A stretch of 64,000 nucleotides of DNA. Origin: Clavaria fumosa (taxonomy: Eukaryota; Basidiomycota; Agaricomycetes; Agaricales; Clavariaceae). A program made the translations under genes and the position numbers. How positions within the stretch are numbered: position 1 is the first letter of the stretch; each line of letters opens with the position of its first letter. The stretch is taken from contig OX637799.1 in assembly GCA_951802425.1 (NCBI GenBank), positions 806,001-870,000 of the forward strand, read 5' to 3'. Below the pieces are notes generated by a model. That model had not been told where the DNA came from. It searched no databases and saw nothing but the letters and a program-made list of their open reading frames with translations. Shown here one piece after another: positions 44,180-52,570 of the stretch.

Positions 44180-46092
44180 GCAGCCCAGAGAGCATAGTAC
44201 GACTCTCCAGCTGCTCCGACTCCAATCGTACAGAACCGATACTCGATACCCTTTCCTTTCATCGTTCTCTTTCCCTTCTTGCCTCCTCTCCTTCTATTTC
44301 GTCTCCGTTCAAAGCTATGATAGACTCTGGCACTGAACTTTGTTTCATTGACACCAAATTTGCTTCTCGCTTCCATCTTCCGAAAACTCCGGTGACCCCT
44401 CGGGAGGTCGTTTGTATTAACGGGACCACCTCTGTATGGGTTACCGAAGCGGTCTGGTTATCCATTCGGCTCTCCGCCATGGATCCGACCAACGTCTTGT
44501 GTGTAGTTACTGATCTTGATCCCTCTAGTGATGTGATCTTGGGAATGAATTGGCTGTTCCAAAACAACCCACTGGTTGACTGGATTACTGGCCAGATAAA
44601 GCCCAGACCATCTACGAAAGAGGAGAAAACTCCGAAATCTGATCCAGAGGGTGCACCGGCCAGCACTCTCCACTCTGTCCCTCTGTCCACCTCTGTCCCT
44701 CTGTCTGTCTCCGCTCCGTGTGCTCCGGTTCAAATGTCGTCTGCAGCGACTCCGAACCAGACCTGGACTCCGTCTCCACCTCTGCCTCTGTCTCCGTCTT
44801 TGACCCAGTCTCTGACCTTTCCGTCTACTCCATCTCTCCAGGAGACACCCAAAGTTTCTTTTGTGAATGCTGCCGCATTCGTCACGGCTTGTGGACTTCG
44901 CGGGTCCCAAGTCTTTGGCATGATGTTGTCGAGTGAGTCCGCGCACGCGGCCTCCGCTTCGTTCAACGTCCCCGACACCACCCCCCAGGACCTCCTCTCC
45001 GTTCCGGAGGAGTACAGGGGCTTCCCAGATGTCTTCAGTAAAAAGAAGGCAGATACCCTTGCTCCGCATCGACCGTATGATTTAAAGATCAACCTGCTGG
45101 ATGGCCAATCCCCTCCGCCAGGTGCAGTCTACTCTCTGTCGCAGTTCGAACTCAGCAAACTCCGCGAGTTTTTGGACGAGCACCTCCGCATTGGATTTAT
45201 CTGTCCAAGCCGTTCTCCGCACGGAGCACCTGTGCTCTTTGTCCGGAAGAAGAATGGAACGCTCCGATTATGCGTTGATTTCCGTGGTCTCAATAAATTG
45301 ACCAAAAAAGACCGTTATCCACTCCCACTGACTAAAGATCTTCTCGACGTTCCAGGAAAAGCCCGAATCTATACAAAACTCGACCTCCGACATGCGTATC
45401 ACCTGGTCCGTATCGCTGAGGGTGACGAATGGAAGACCACATTCCGCACCCGATACGGATCCTTTGAATGGTGTGTGATGCCTTTCGGGCTCACAAACGC
45501 GCCCGCCACATTCCAGCACTTTATGAACGACATATTCTCCGACCTTCTCGACACGTTCATGGTCATCTACCTTGACGACATCCTAATTTACTCCGAGGAT
45601 CCGAAACAACACGTTGAGCACGTCCGAGAGGTACTCCGAAGGCTCCGGGAGCACGGTCTCTTCCTGAACCTGGCTAAGTGTGAATTTCACGCTGAAACCG
45701 TGGAGTATCTCGGATTTGTTTTATCTCTGTCCGGACTTTCTATGGACACGGCTAAAGTGAAAACTATACAGGATTGGCCGACTCCGCGGAAGGTCAAGGA
45801 TGTCCAGTCCTTCCTCGGGTTCGCCAATTTCTACCGCCGCTTCGTCCATGGCTATTCCGAGATCGTCGCTCCGATGAACCGCTTGATGCATAAAAACATC
45901 GAGTGGCAGTGGTCCGACGATTGCCAGTCCACGTTTGACTATCTAAAAACCGCGTTCTCCACGGCTCCGATCCTCTCGCACTTCATACCTGGAGCTCTGC
46001 TGATAGTTGAAACGGACGCCTCGGACTACGCTGTCGCCGCGATACTTTCTACGGTGAAGTCCACCCTATCGCTTTTCATTCCCGCACCCTAG
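44176..46092 (+). CDS. pol: Pol, 5' part: protease and reverse transcriptase
   Basis: The aspartic protease is marked by AMIDSGTELCFIDTKFA (DSG in place of DTG) and VILGMNWLFQNNPLVDW. A Ser/Thr/Pro-rich linker follows. The RT core starts with LREFLDEHLRIGFICPSRSP and HGAPVLFVRKKNGTLRLCVD. YTKLDLRHAYHLVRIAEGDE carries the first Asp, and MVIYLDDILIYSEDPKQHVE the YLDD catalytic box. It runs to LGFANFYRRFVHGYSEIVAP and the first RNase H Asp (VETDASDYAVAAILST), then goes out of frame and stops. The stop is caused by an indel near 46050, because GEVHPIAFHSRTLGISELNY continues in another frame. Confidence 0.9.
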   Translation: MSSPESIVRLSSCSDSNRTEPILDTLSFHRSLSLLASSPSISSPFKAMIDSGTELCFIDTKFASRFHLPKTPVTPREVVCINGTTSVWVTEAVWLSIRLSAMDPTNVLCVVTDLDPSSDVILGMNWLFQNNPLVDWITGQIKPRPSTKEEKTPKSDPEGAPASTLHSVPLSTSVPLSVSAPCAPVQMSSAATPNQTWTPSPPLPLSPSLTQSLTFPSTPSLQETPKVSFVNAAAFVTACGLRGSQVFGMMLSSESAHAASASFNVPDTTPQDLLSVPEEYRGFPDVFSKKKADTLAPHRPYDLKINLLDGQSPPPGAVYSLSQFELSKLREFLDEHLRIGFICPSRSPHGAPVLFVRKKNGTLRLCVDFRGLNKLTKKDRYPLPLTKDLLDVPGKARIYTKLDLRHAYHLVRIAEGDEWKTTFRTRYGSFEWCVMPFGLTNAPATFQHFMNDIFSDLLDTFMVIYLDDILIYSEDPKQHVEHVREVLRRLREHGLFLNLAKCEFHAETVEYLGFVLSLSGLSMDTAKVKTIQDWPTPRKVKDVQSFLGFANFYRRFVHGYSEIVAPMNRLMHKNIEWQWSDDCQSTFDYLKTAFSTAPILSHFIPGALLIVETDASDYAVAAILSTVKSTLSLFIPAP

Positions 46093-46541
46093 GCATCTCC
46101 GAACTGAACTATGACACCCACGATAAGGAACTTCTCACTATATTTGAGGTGTTTACCGCTTGGAGGCACTATCTCGAAGGTTCTGAAATTCCGGTCAACG
46201 TTGTTACCGACCACAAGAACCTAGAGTACTTCTCCACGGTCCACCTGCTCACCCGGCATCAAGCCAGGTGGTCGGAGTTCCTTTCCCAGTTCAATTTTGT
46301 GATCTGATTCCGCCCCGGGCGCCTCGGAATGAAACCCGATGCGTTGACTAGACGTTGGGATGTCTATCCCAAAGAGGGGGATAGCGACTATGCCCGCGTC
46401 AATCCGCAAAACCTCCGGCCGATGTTCTCCAGCGAACAATTGATATCGTCTCTCTGAGCTTCGTCACTTTACGTACCCGCACTCCGCGTGTCGTTTGTGA
46501 TTGACAATCATCAACTCTGAGAGGACATCCAGTCTGGACTC
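46093..46541 (+). pseudogene. Pol, broken RNase H and connection region
   Basis: In the frame that leads into integrase the text reads LGISELNYDTHDKELLTIFE, VVTDHKNLEYFSTVHLLTRH, WSEFLSQFNFVI-stop-FRPGRLGMKPDALTRRW, then GDSDYARVNPQNLRP. Stops at 46305, 46455 and 46518 each replace an Arg codon CGA by TGA. This part cannot be translated as one protein with either neighbour. Confidence 0.88.
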
Positions 46542-47984
46542 TTGCTCGATCCTGTGATCGTCCCGATCCTAGAAGACCTCCGCTCGAACTCCGCGGACCC
46601 TAAGTGGTCCATGGACGACGACAGACTTCTCCGTGAGCGCGGACGGATTTATGTACCGGACGTCAATGACCTCCGACTCCGCGTTTTACGCGTGAGACAT
46701 GATCACCCGCTCGCCGGACATTTCAGTCGGACCAAGACTACGGCCTTGGTCTTCAGGGATTATACCTGGCCGAAACTCCGAGGATTTGTATCGGACTTTT
46801 GCAAGTCTTGCACGACTTGTGGTAGGGCGAAAGCCCCTCGGCATAAGCCATATGGAACGCTCAAGCAGCTACCCATACCCGAGAAACCGTGGAATTCCAT
46901 TTCGATGGATTTCATCGAGCAACTCCCTGAGAGCTCCGGTTTTACCGCAATATTGGTGGTTGTTGATAGGTTTACGAAGCAGGGAATCTTCATCCCGACG
47001 ACCGACGAAGTGAACTCCGCGGAGTTGGCCTGTCTATTCGTATTCCACGTCTTCTCGAAACATGGAGTTCCATCGCATGTCACCTCCGATCGTGGCTCCG
47101 AGTTCATTTCCCGTTTTTTTCGCTTGTTGGGTAAAGTCCTGGACATGACTTTACACTTCACCTCCGGATATCATCCGGAGGGCGACGGACAGATGGAGTG
47201 GACTAACCAGACGTTGGAACAATACCTCCATTGTTACTGCAATTACCAGCAGGACAACTGGTCTCAGCTTCTACCCCTCGCCGAGTTTGCCTACAACAAT
47301 GCCCCAAGCGCCACCACTGGGGTTTCTCTGTTCTTCGCGAACAAGGGTTATCATCCGAATATCTTGGTATTTCCCGAATGCGAAGTAACTTCGATCCGTG
47401 CCCGAGAGCTCACTGTAGACTTGGATCAGCTGCACCAAGAACTCCGTAATCAAATCGCCGAAGCGCAGAGTCGCTATCAGGGTCCAGCGGACAAACGTCG
47501 AACTCCGGCACCAGAGTTTAAGGTCGGAAACCGAGTATACATAAAGGCGAAGTTTTTCCGTATGACCAGACCCTCCAAAAAACTCTCCGACAAGTTCCTC
47601 GGACCTTTCAAGATCATCGGAGAGGCCGGTTCGCACTCCTTCGTACTCCAACTCCCCGAGGCCATGCGAGCTGTCCACCCCGTCTTCCACATTTCCATGC
47701 TGGAGCCAGTCACTCCGAATACAATTCCGAATCGTACCATCACCCCGCCTCCTCTGGTAGAGATCGATGGAGACTTAGAGCACGAAATCTCCGAAGTGCT
47801 CGACTCCAAGATCGACAAACGCCGCACCTGCAAACTCCTATACCTGGTGCGGTGGTCCGGATACGAAGGAACCGATGAGGAAACATCCTGGCTTCCCGCT
47901 ACGGAACTTGTCCACGCCTCCGAGGCCGTTTCGGATTTCCACCAAGCTTATCCGAACAAGCCCGGACCTCTCAATACCCTCTAG
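46542..47984 (+). CDS. Pol, 3' part: integrase with chromodomain
   Basis: The zinc-binding HHCC part lies in VRHDHPLAGHFSRTKTTALV and CKSCTTCGRAKA. The catalytic core has Asp in SISMDFIEQLPESSGFTAIL, Asp in SHVTSDRGSEFISRFFRLLG and Glu in PEGDGQMEWTNQTLEQYLHC (commonly GQTERTNQ, so Met and Trp are changes). A C-terminal chromodomain follows: LLYLVRWSGYEGTDEETSWL. Integrase inserts the element DNA; the chromodomain directs it to modified chromatin. The frame has no stop over 480 codons, but no own start is evident because it is the downstream part of pol. Confidence 0.9.
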   Translation: MLDPVIVPILEDLRSNSADPKWSMDDDRLLRERGRIYVPDVNDLRLRVLRVRHDHPLAGHFSRTKTTALVFRDYTWPKLRGFVSDFCKSCTTCGRAKAPRHKPYGTLKQLPIPEKPWNSISMDFIEQLPESSGFTAILVVVDRFTKQGIFIPTTDEVNSAELACLFVFHVFSKHGVPSHVTSDRGSEFISRFFRLLGKVLDMTLHFTSGYHPEGDGQMEWTNQTLEQYLHCYCNYQQDNWSQLLPLAEFAYNNAPSATTGVSLFFANKGYHPNILVFPECEVTSIRARELTVDLDQLHQELRNQIAEAQSRYQGPADKRRTPAPEFKVGNRVYIKAKFFRMTRPSKKLSDKFLGPFKIIGEAGSHSFVLQLPEAMRAVHPVFHISMLEPVTPNTIPNRTITPPPLVEIDGDLEHEISEVLDSKIDKRRTCKLLYLVRWSGYEGTDEETSWLPATELVHASEAVSDFHQAYPNKPGPLNTL

Positions 47985-48424
47985 ACCTTTCTCCGTTCAC
48001 TCCGATACCCCGAAATCTCTCTTATGCTTCTACTTACGTACATTTTCTGTTCTATACTACTCCATCTCTCGCTTCTCCGTCTTCTCCAAAAAAAAAAAAA
48101 AAAAAAAAAAACCCATAAAAATCCGTATTTCTGTCTCTCCGTCTCTCCGTCTCTCCGTCTCTCTCTCTGTTCCTGTCTCCAAAAACTCCAAAAACTCTAA
48201 AAAACCTCCTTTCTTCTTATTCCTCTTCTCCGTAAACTCTGAACCTTTGATTTTTTCTCCCGAGTCTGACTCTGAACCTCTCTTCGTCTTCTCCGTGTTG
48301 TCTTACTTTATTTTCCTTTCACTCCGCTTACTTTTCACTCGAGTTCAAAGATAAAAAAACTAAAATTTTAACAAAAAAAAGAAAAATAGAAACAATAAAT
48401 ACAAGTATATAAAATTTTAATTTT
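47985..48424. other. Low-complexity tract between integrase and the antisense ORF
   Basis: A run of about 22 A lies near 48090, then repeated TCTCCG hexamers (48130-48170), T-rich and A-rich stretches up to 48424. Both the integrase and the antisense ORF end here, so it may hold two convergent polyadenylation regions. No gene was seen. Confidence 0.5.
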
Positions 48425-49432
48425 TTAGGCGGAGGGGGGCGAGCCGGGCGACGCCTGCAAAATTCCTTCGGGCTCCTTAAGCCCGGACTCCGCTCCCACT
48501 TCTCCTGCCTCCACCTCCGCCTCCGCCTCTTCCTCCGCCTCTTTCTCCGACCCCACCTCCTTCGCCTTTCCCTTCTCCTTCTCCTTCCCTGTCACCTCCA
48601 CCACCATGTCCTCCGCCTCCGCTTCCTCCGCCTCCGCCCTCAGAACCTCTGCCTTCTCCTTCCTCACCTCCTCCGCTGCCTCCGCCTTCTCCACCACCTC
48701 CATCCTCTTCCCCCACTTCTCCAAAATCCCGCGGAGAATCTTCCGATCCTCCGCCGCGGCCTTCCGCTCCGCTGCGGCCTCCGCCCTCCACTCCTCCATC
48801 GCAAACACCCCCCTCAGGACCACGCTATGCGTGGCTTGCATCAAATTTTTAACCTCCTCCTCCATCCGCCAACCCCGCGGCACCCACATCTCCGCCCTAT
48901 CCTCCTCCGACTCTGCGGACCGCTTGGTCCGCGTCCCCTTCGCCTTTTTCCGCTCCGGCCTCTCCGCCTCTCCTCCTCCGCACTTCTGCTTCGCCCCCGC
49001 ACAGGCATTGCAGGCCGTCCCCTGCCCCCCACTCAGCCACACACAGGCCACCCCCAACCTATGGCATCGCGCGCACTCCGCACGATCCGCCTCTGTCTCC
49101 GGTGTCGGAGACCGCTTCCTCCCCACCCCTTGCTCCCGCGCCACCTCCGCCGCCCTCCGCTTCGCCTCCACCGCCTTCGCCCTCTCCAGCTCCTCCCGCC
49201 GCACCCTATCCGCTGCCTCCCTCGCTTTCCGCTCCTCCTCCTCCTGCCTCCGTCGCTCCTCCTCCTCCCTCGCCCTTTTCTCCCTCAACGCGTTAATTTT
49301 CTTCGTGAGGGCAGCGATCTCAGGGTCCTCGTCCACCGCGCGAGGTTGCGTGGGGGCGGCGACGACGGGTCGTGGGCGAGGGTGGGAGGGGCAACTGGGC
49401 CCAGCTCCGGGCGTCGATTGCATGTTGGACAT
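48425..49432 (-). CDS. Antisense coiled-coil/zinc-cluster ORF inside the gypsy element
   Basis: This open frame of about 335 residues runs opposite to gag-pol, between integrase and the 3' LTR (open from 49519; the likely start MSNMQSTPGAGPSCPSH is at 49432). It has a Pro-rich N terminus, a charged coiled coil (ALREKRAREEEERRRQEEEE and beyond), then a Cys cluster: CARCHRLGVACVW, CNACAGAKQKCGGG. This resembles a Zn2Cys6-like or double-knuckle motif. A basic KKAKGTRTKR patch follows, then WVPRGWRMEEEVKNLMQATH, and a long Glu/Ala/Lys coiled-coil tail. Antisense ORFs at this place are known in some plant gypsy elements; the function is unknown. The opposite strand is also open for long stretches because of composition, so the coding claim rests on the Cys spacing and coiled coil. 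Confidence 0.6.
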   Translation of the reverse strand: MSNMQSTPGAGPSCPSHPRPRPVVAAPTQPRAVDEDPEIAALTKKINALREKRAREEEERRRQEEEERKAREAADRVRREELERAKAVEAKRRAAEVAREQGVGRKRSPTPETEADRAECARCHRLGVACVWLSGGQGTACNACAGAKQKCGGGEAERPERKKAKGTRTKRSAESEEDRAEMWVPRGWRMEEEVKNLMQATHSVVLRGVFAMEEWRAEAAAERKAAAEDRKILRGILEKWGKRMEVVEKAEAAEEVRKEKAEVLRAEAEEAEAEDMVVEVTGKEKEKGKAKEVGSEKEAEEEAEAEVEAGEVGAESGLKEPEGILQASPGSPPSA

Positions 49433-49647
49433 GATAAGTTTTTTGAAAGAAATTGCCCGTGTTAGGGGCGAGTGGTGGGAGTGATGAATTAAGGAAGAGA
49501 AAAGCGGAGTGCGACGCACACAATCGTTTTAACCCCCAAAAAAATTTCGGACTCCGATCGAAGCGCCGCGAAACTCCAGTGCTAACTTGATATGGGAGCC
49601 ACGTGTTCACGCGGACTTTGGCCACAGGGTCTCAGGGGTTCGACCCT

Positions 49648-49660
49648 AAGAGGGGGATAC
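49648..49660 (+). other. Polypurine tract of the gypsy element
   Basis: AAGAGGGGGATAC directly precedes the 3' LTR, the place where plus-strand DNA synthesis is primed in LTR retrotransposons. Confidence 0.7.
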
Positions 49661-50387
49661 TGTTACGACCCCATCCGCTTGCATAAGCACTATCCCCGCC
49701 CTGGACTCTGAGCTCCGTACCAACTCCAATCCGCTCCGCCGTAACTCTGTATGCCCCGCTCCGCATCTTCATCGGACTTTACTCCGCCGACCTTCGGACC
49801 ATTCGGACTTCGTTCTAGAACCTTCTCCCTCCATCCCCTCATTCTGTTCACTACTGAGAGGATACCCTTGACCCATGGGAGTCGCTTTTGTTGTTGTTTC
49901 TTTGTTCCAAGAAAATTGCACAGGCACAAGTGGTGAAACTCTCCTAGTAATTTGATAAGTACATTGTTTCACATTACTCCTATACTCTGTCCTTGCAGTA
50001 TAAGTTTCCACCTGTATCTCCCTGCTCCTCAGTTCGAATATTAACGTCTCTTGATCCTAAAAACATCTCTGAGCTTTCGTCCTCATCGTCCTCGACGTTC
50101 TCCACGTCATCCGATCAATTCCGACCAACTCCGACGGACTCCGATCAACTTCGGAGTTTTTGACTTGTGTTCTGATCCTCCCTTAGGTATTGTTCTTGTT
50201 TGATAAATAGGGACACGTATATACGCGGTGGCACAACACATACGTTGAGGCCGCAGTCCCATAAGTTCTCTCTTCCTCGTGTTTACTTCTCCGTTTCTCC
50301 GATATCGGACTCCGACCGGACTCCGATAGGATATCTCCGCTCCGCTCCGCTAACCCCTTCGCCGCTAACCTTGTAAGGACCTTGACA
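49661..50387 (+). repeat. 3' LTR
   Basis: 727 bp from TGTTACGACCCC to GACCTTGACA, followed by the target duplication CATAT. See the 5' LTR for the comparison. Confidence 0.93.
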
Positions 50388-51474
50388 CATATGCACCAAA
50401 TTGATGCATTTGAGTGATGAACAATTAGCATCAATTGGTGCATGCACCTGACATATCACTTTGGAGCATCTGATGCATTACCTTGTGGATGGTACATCTG
50501 ATATATCATGATGCCAGATGATGCATCTGCCATAGCCATAGACAGTGAATGTATCATGCATACATAATGTTGATGTATCAGCATGTCAGCATCTGATGTA
50601 TTGTTGAAGCTGTTCTGGAAATTTGGCACATCTAATATAACATGGACATTCAATACATCACTGCCAATGCTTATCCAAAAATGAATAAAAAAGCGGATTT
50701 ATTATCATTAAACTTAAACTTATTAATGTATTACAGTAATGACTAATATTAAATCTATTTCTATATAAATTCTATTTATTCATGCTCTATCACAAGTCCT
50801 GAAGTTGGGAGAAAGTGGGGGGGGAAGCAGGGCAAGTTGCTGTATTTATATGCCGCACTTTGTGGCTGTGCAAATGCGTGACATGGTAACACCTAATCAA
50901 CGTTACCACATCACGCGTTTGCACAGCCACAAAGCGTGGCATATAAATACAGCAACTTGCCCTGCTTCCCCCCCCCACTTTCTCCCAACTTCAGGACTTG
51001 TGATAGAGTGTGAATAAATAGAATTTATATAGAAATAAATTTAATATTAGTCATTACTGTAATACATTAATAAGTTTAAGTTTAATGATAATAAATTCGC
51101 TTTTTTATTCATTTTTGGATAAGCACTGGCAGTGATGTATTGAATGTCCATGTTATATCAGATGTGCCAAATTTCCAGAACAGCTTCAACAATATATCAG
51201 ATGCTGACATGCTGATACATCAACATTATGTATGCATGATACATTCACTGTCTATGGCTATGGCAGATGCATCATCTGGCATCATGATATATCAGATGTA
51301 CCATCCACAAGGTAATGCATCAGATGCTCCAAAGTGATATGTCAGGTGCATGCACCAATTGATGCTAATTGTTCATCACTCAAATGCATCAGATGCTCCA
51401 AAGTGATATGTCAGGTGCATGCACCAATTGATGCTAATTGTTCATCACTCAAATGCATCAATTTGGTGCATATG
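50388..51474. repeat. Long palindrome (foldback element)
   Basis: The left arm starts CATATGCACCAAATTGATGC at 50388; the right arm ends GCATCAATTTGGTGCATATG at 51474. The arms are about 510 bp and remain alignable up to a centre near 50900 (TGGTAACACC..GGTTACCA-type text around CTAATCAACG). The right arm carries one extra 69-bp tandem unit. The arms are AT-rich with many TGATGCAT/ATGCATCA words. No coding gene is supported. Confidence 0.88.
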
Positions 51475-52211
51475 TGTCAAGGTACTTACAAGGTTAGCGG
51501 CGAAGGGGTTAGCGGAGCGGAGCAGAGCGGAGCGGAGATATCCTATCGGAGTCCGGTCGGAGTCCGATATCGGAGAAACGGAGAAGTAAACACGAGGAAG
51601 AGAGAACTTATGGGACTGCGGCCTCAACGTATGTGTTGTGCCACCGCGTATATACGTGTCCCTATTTATCAAACAAGAACAATACCTAAGGGAGGATCAG
51701 AACACAAGTCAAAAACTCCGAAGTTGATTGGAGTCCGTCAGAGTTGGTCGGAATTGATCGGATGACATGGAGAACGTCGAGGACGATGAGGACGAAAGCT
51801 CAGAGATGTTTTTAGGATCAAGAGATGTTAATATTCGAACTGAGGAGCAGGGAGATACAGGTGGAAACTTATACTGCAAGGACAGAGTATAGGAGTAATG
51901 TGAAACAATGTACTTATCAAATTACTAGGAGAGTTTCACCACTTGTGCCTGTGCAATTTTCTTGGAACAAAGAAACAACAACAAAAGCGACTCCCATGGG
52001 TCAAGGGTATCCTCTCAGTAGTGAACAGAATGAGGGGATGGAGGGAGAAGGTTCTAGGACGAAGTCCGAATGGTCCGAAGGTCGGCGGAGTAAAGTCCGA
52101 TGAAGATGCGGAGCGGGGCGTATGGAGTTACAGCGGAGCAGATCGGAGTTGGTACGGAGCTCGGAGTCTGGGGCGGGGATAGTGCTTATGCAAGCGGATG
52201 GGGTTGTAACA
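51475..52211 (-). repeat. Inverted solo LTR of the same gypsy family
   Basis: Reverse complement of the LTR: starts TGTCAAGGTACTTACAAGG and ends GGGGTTGTAACA. It is 737 bp, about 10 bp longer, because of an extra GAGCAGAGCGG-type unit. It has some non-CpG differences from both LTRs of the full element, so it comes from another insertion. Its inner border has ATATG, the mirror of the CATAT of the full element; its outer flank (GTCAT) does not match. Confidence 0.88.
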
Positions 52212-52570
52212 GTCATTACCTGTGAAATTGCAAGAGAATGAGGCCAAAATAGCTAGTGTGACCGAGTACTAGGCCATGCACAGTATACTTATTTTCACTT
52301 ATCTCCTCACCACCTCACAATATGCACACCACCAATATATATACATCATGTACAACTTGCAGTGTAATATAAATGTTTTACATACAAATCTGCCAACCCC
52401 ATTCATTACGCTTATACACAGAATAGACATTCTCTATCCCAACCTGGTTCCCTTCTAAAAGCGATGCATGGCCATACAAGCAAACCATCATCATCTGTGC
52501 TACTGTTTGAATTTGAAACTGTTAGTGGCTGTGCAATGTGCAAGGAGAGCTTGAATGTGCGGCGACGAGC
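52212..52570. other. AT-rich flank upstream of the F-box gene
   Basis: Contains GTGTGACCGAGTAC near 52255, the inverted partner of the sequence near 42051. The remainder is AT-rich promoter-like sequence. No gene was seen. Confidence 0.5.

Larger units (their letters stand above)
42237..50387 (+). mobile_element. Ty3/gypsy chromovirus-type LTR retrotransposon, defective
   Basis: Two 727-bp LTRs (TGTTA...GACA) bound gag, protease-RT, RNase H, integrase with chromodomain, a pyrimidine-rich tract and an antisense ORF. CATAT directly precedes the 5' LTR (42232-42236) and follows the 3' LTR (50388-50392), a 5-bp target duplication. Pol is broken by one frameshift near 46050 and three in-frame TGA codons (46305, 46455, 46518). 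The LTRs differ only by CpG transitions as far as I can see. The element is recent but inactivated. Confidence 0.93.

Noticed and set aside
48606..49484. Long plus-strand frame opposite the antisense ORF
   Set aside because: Ser/Ala-rich with no domain; it mirrors the Glu/Lys/Arg-rich coiled coil on the other strand, which has a plausible Cys motif.
51140..51337. 65-codon frame in the palindrome, also present on the other arm
   Set aside because: It is repeat sequence rich in TGATGCAT words, and the matching frame in the other arm is just its mirror.
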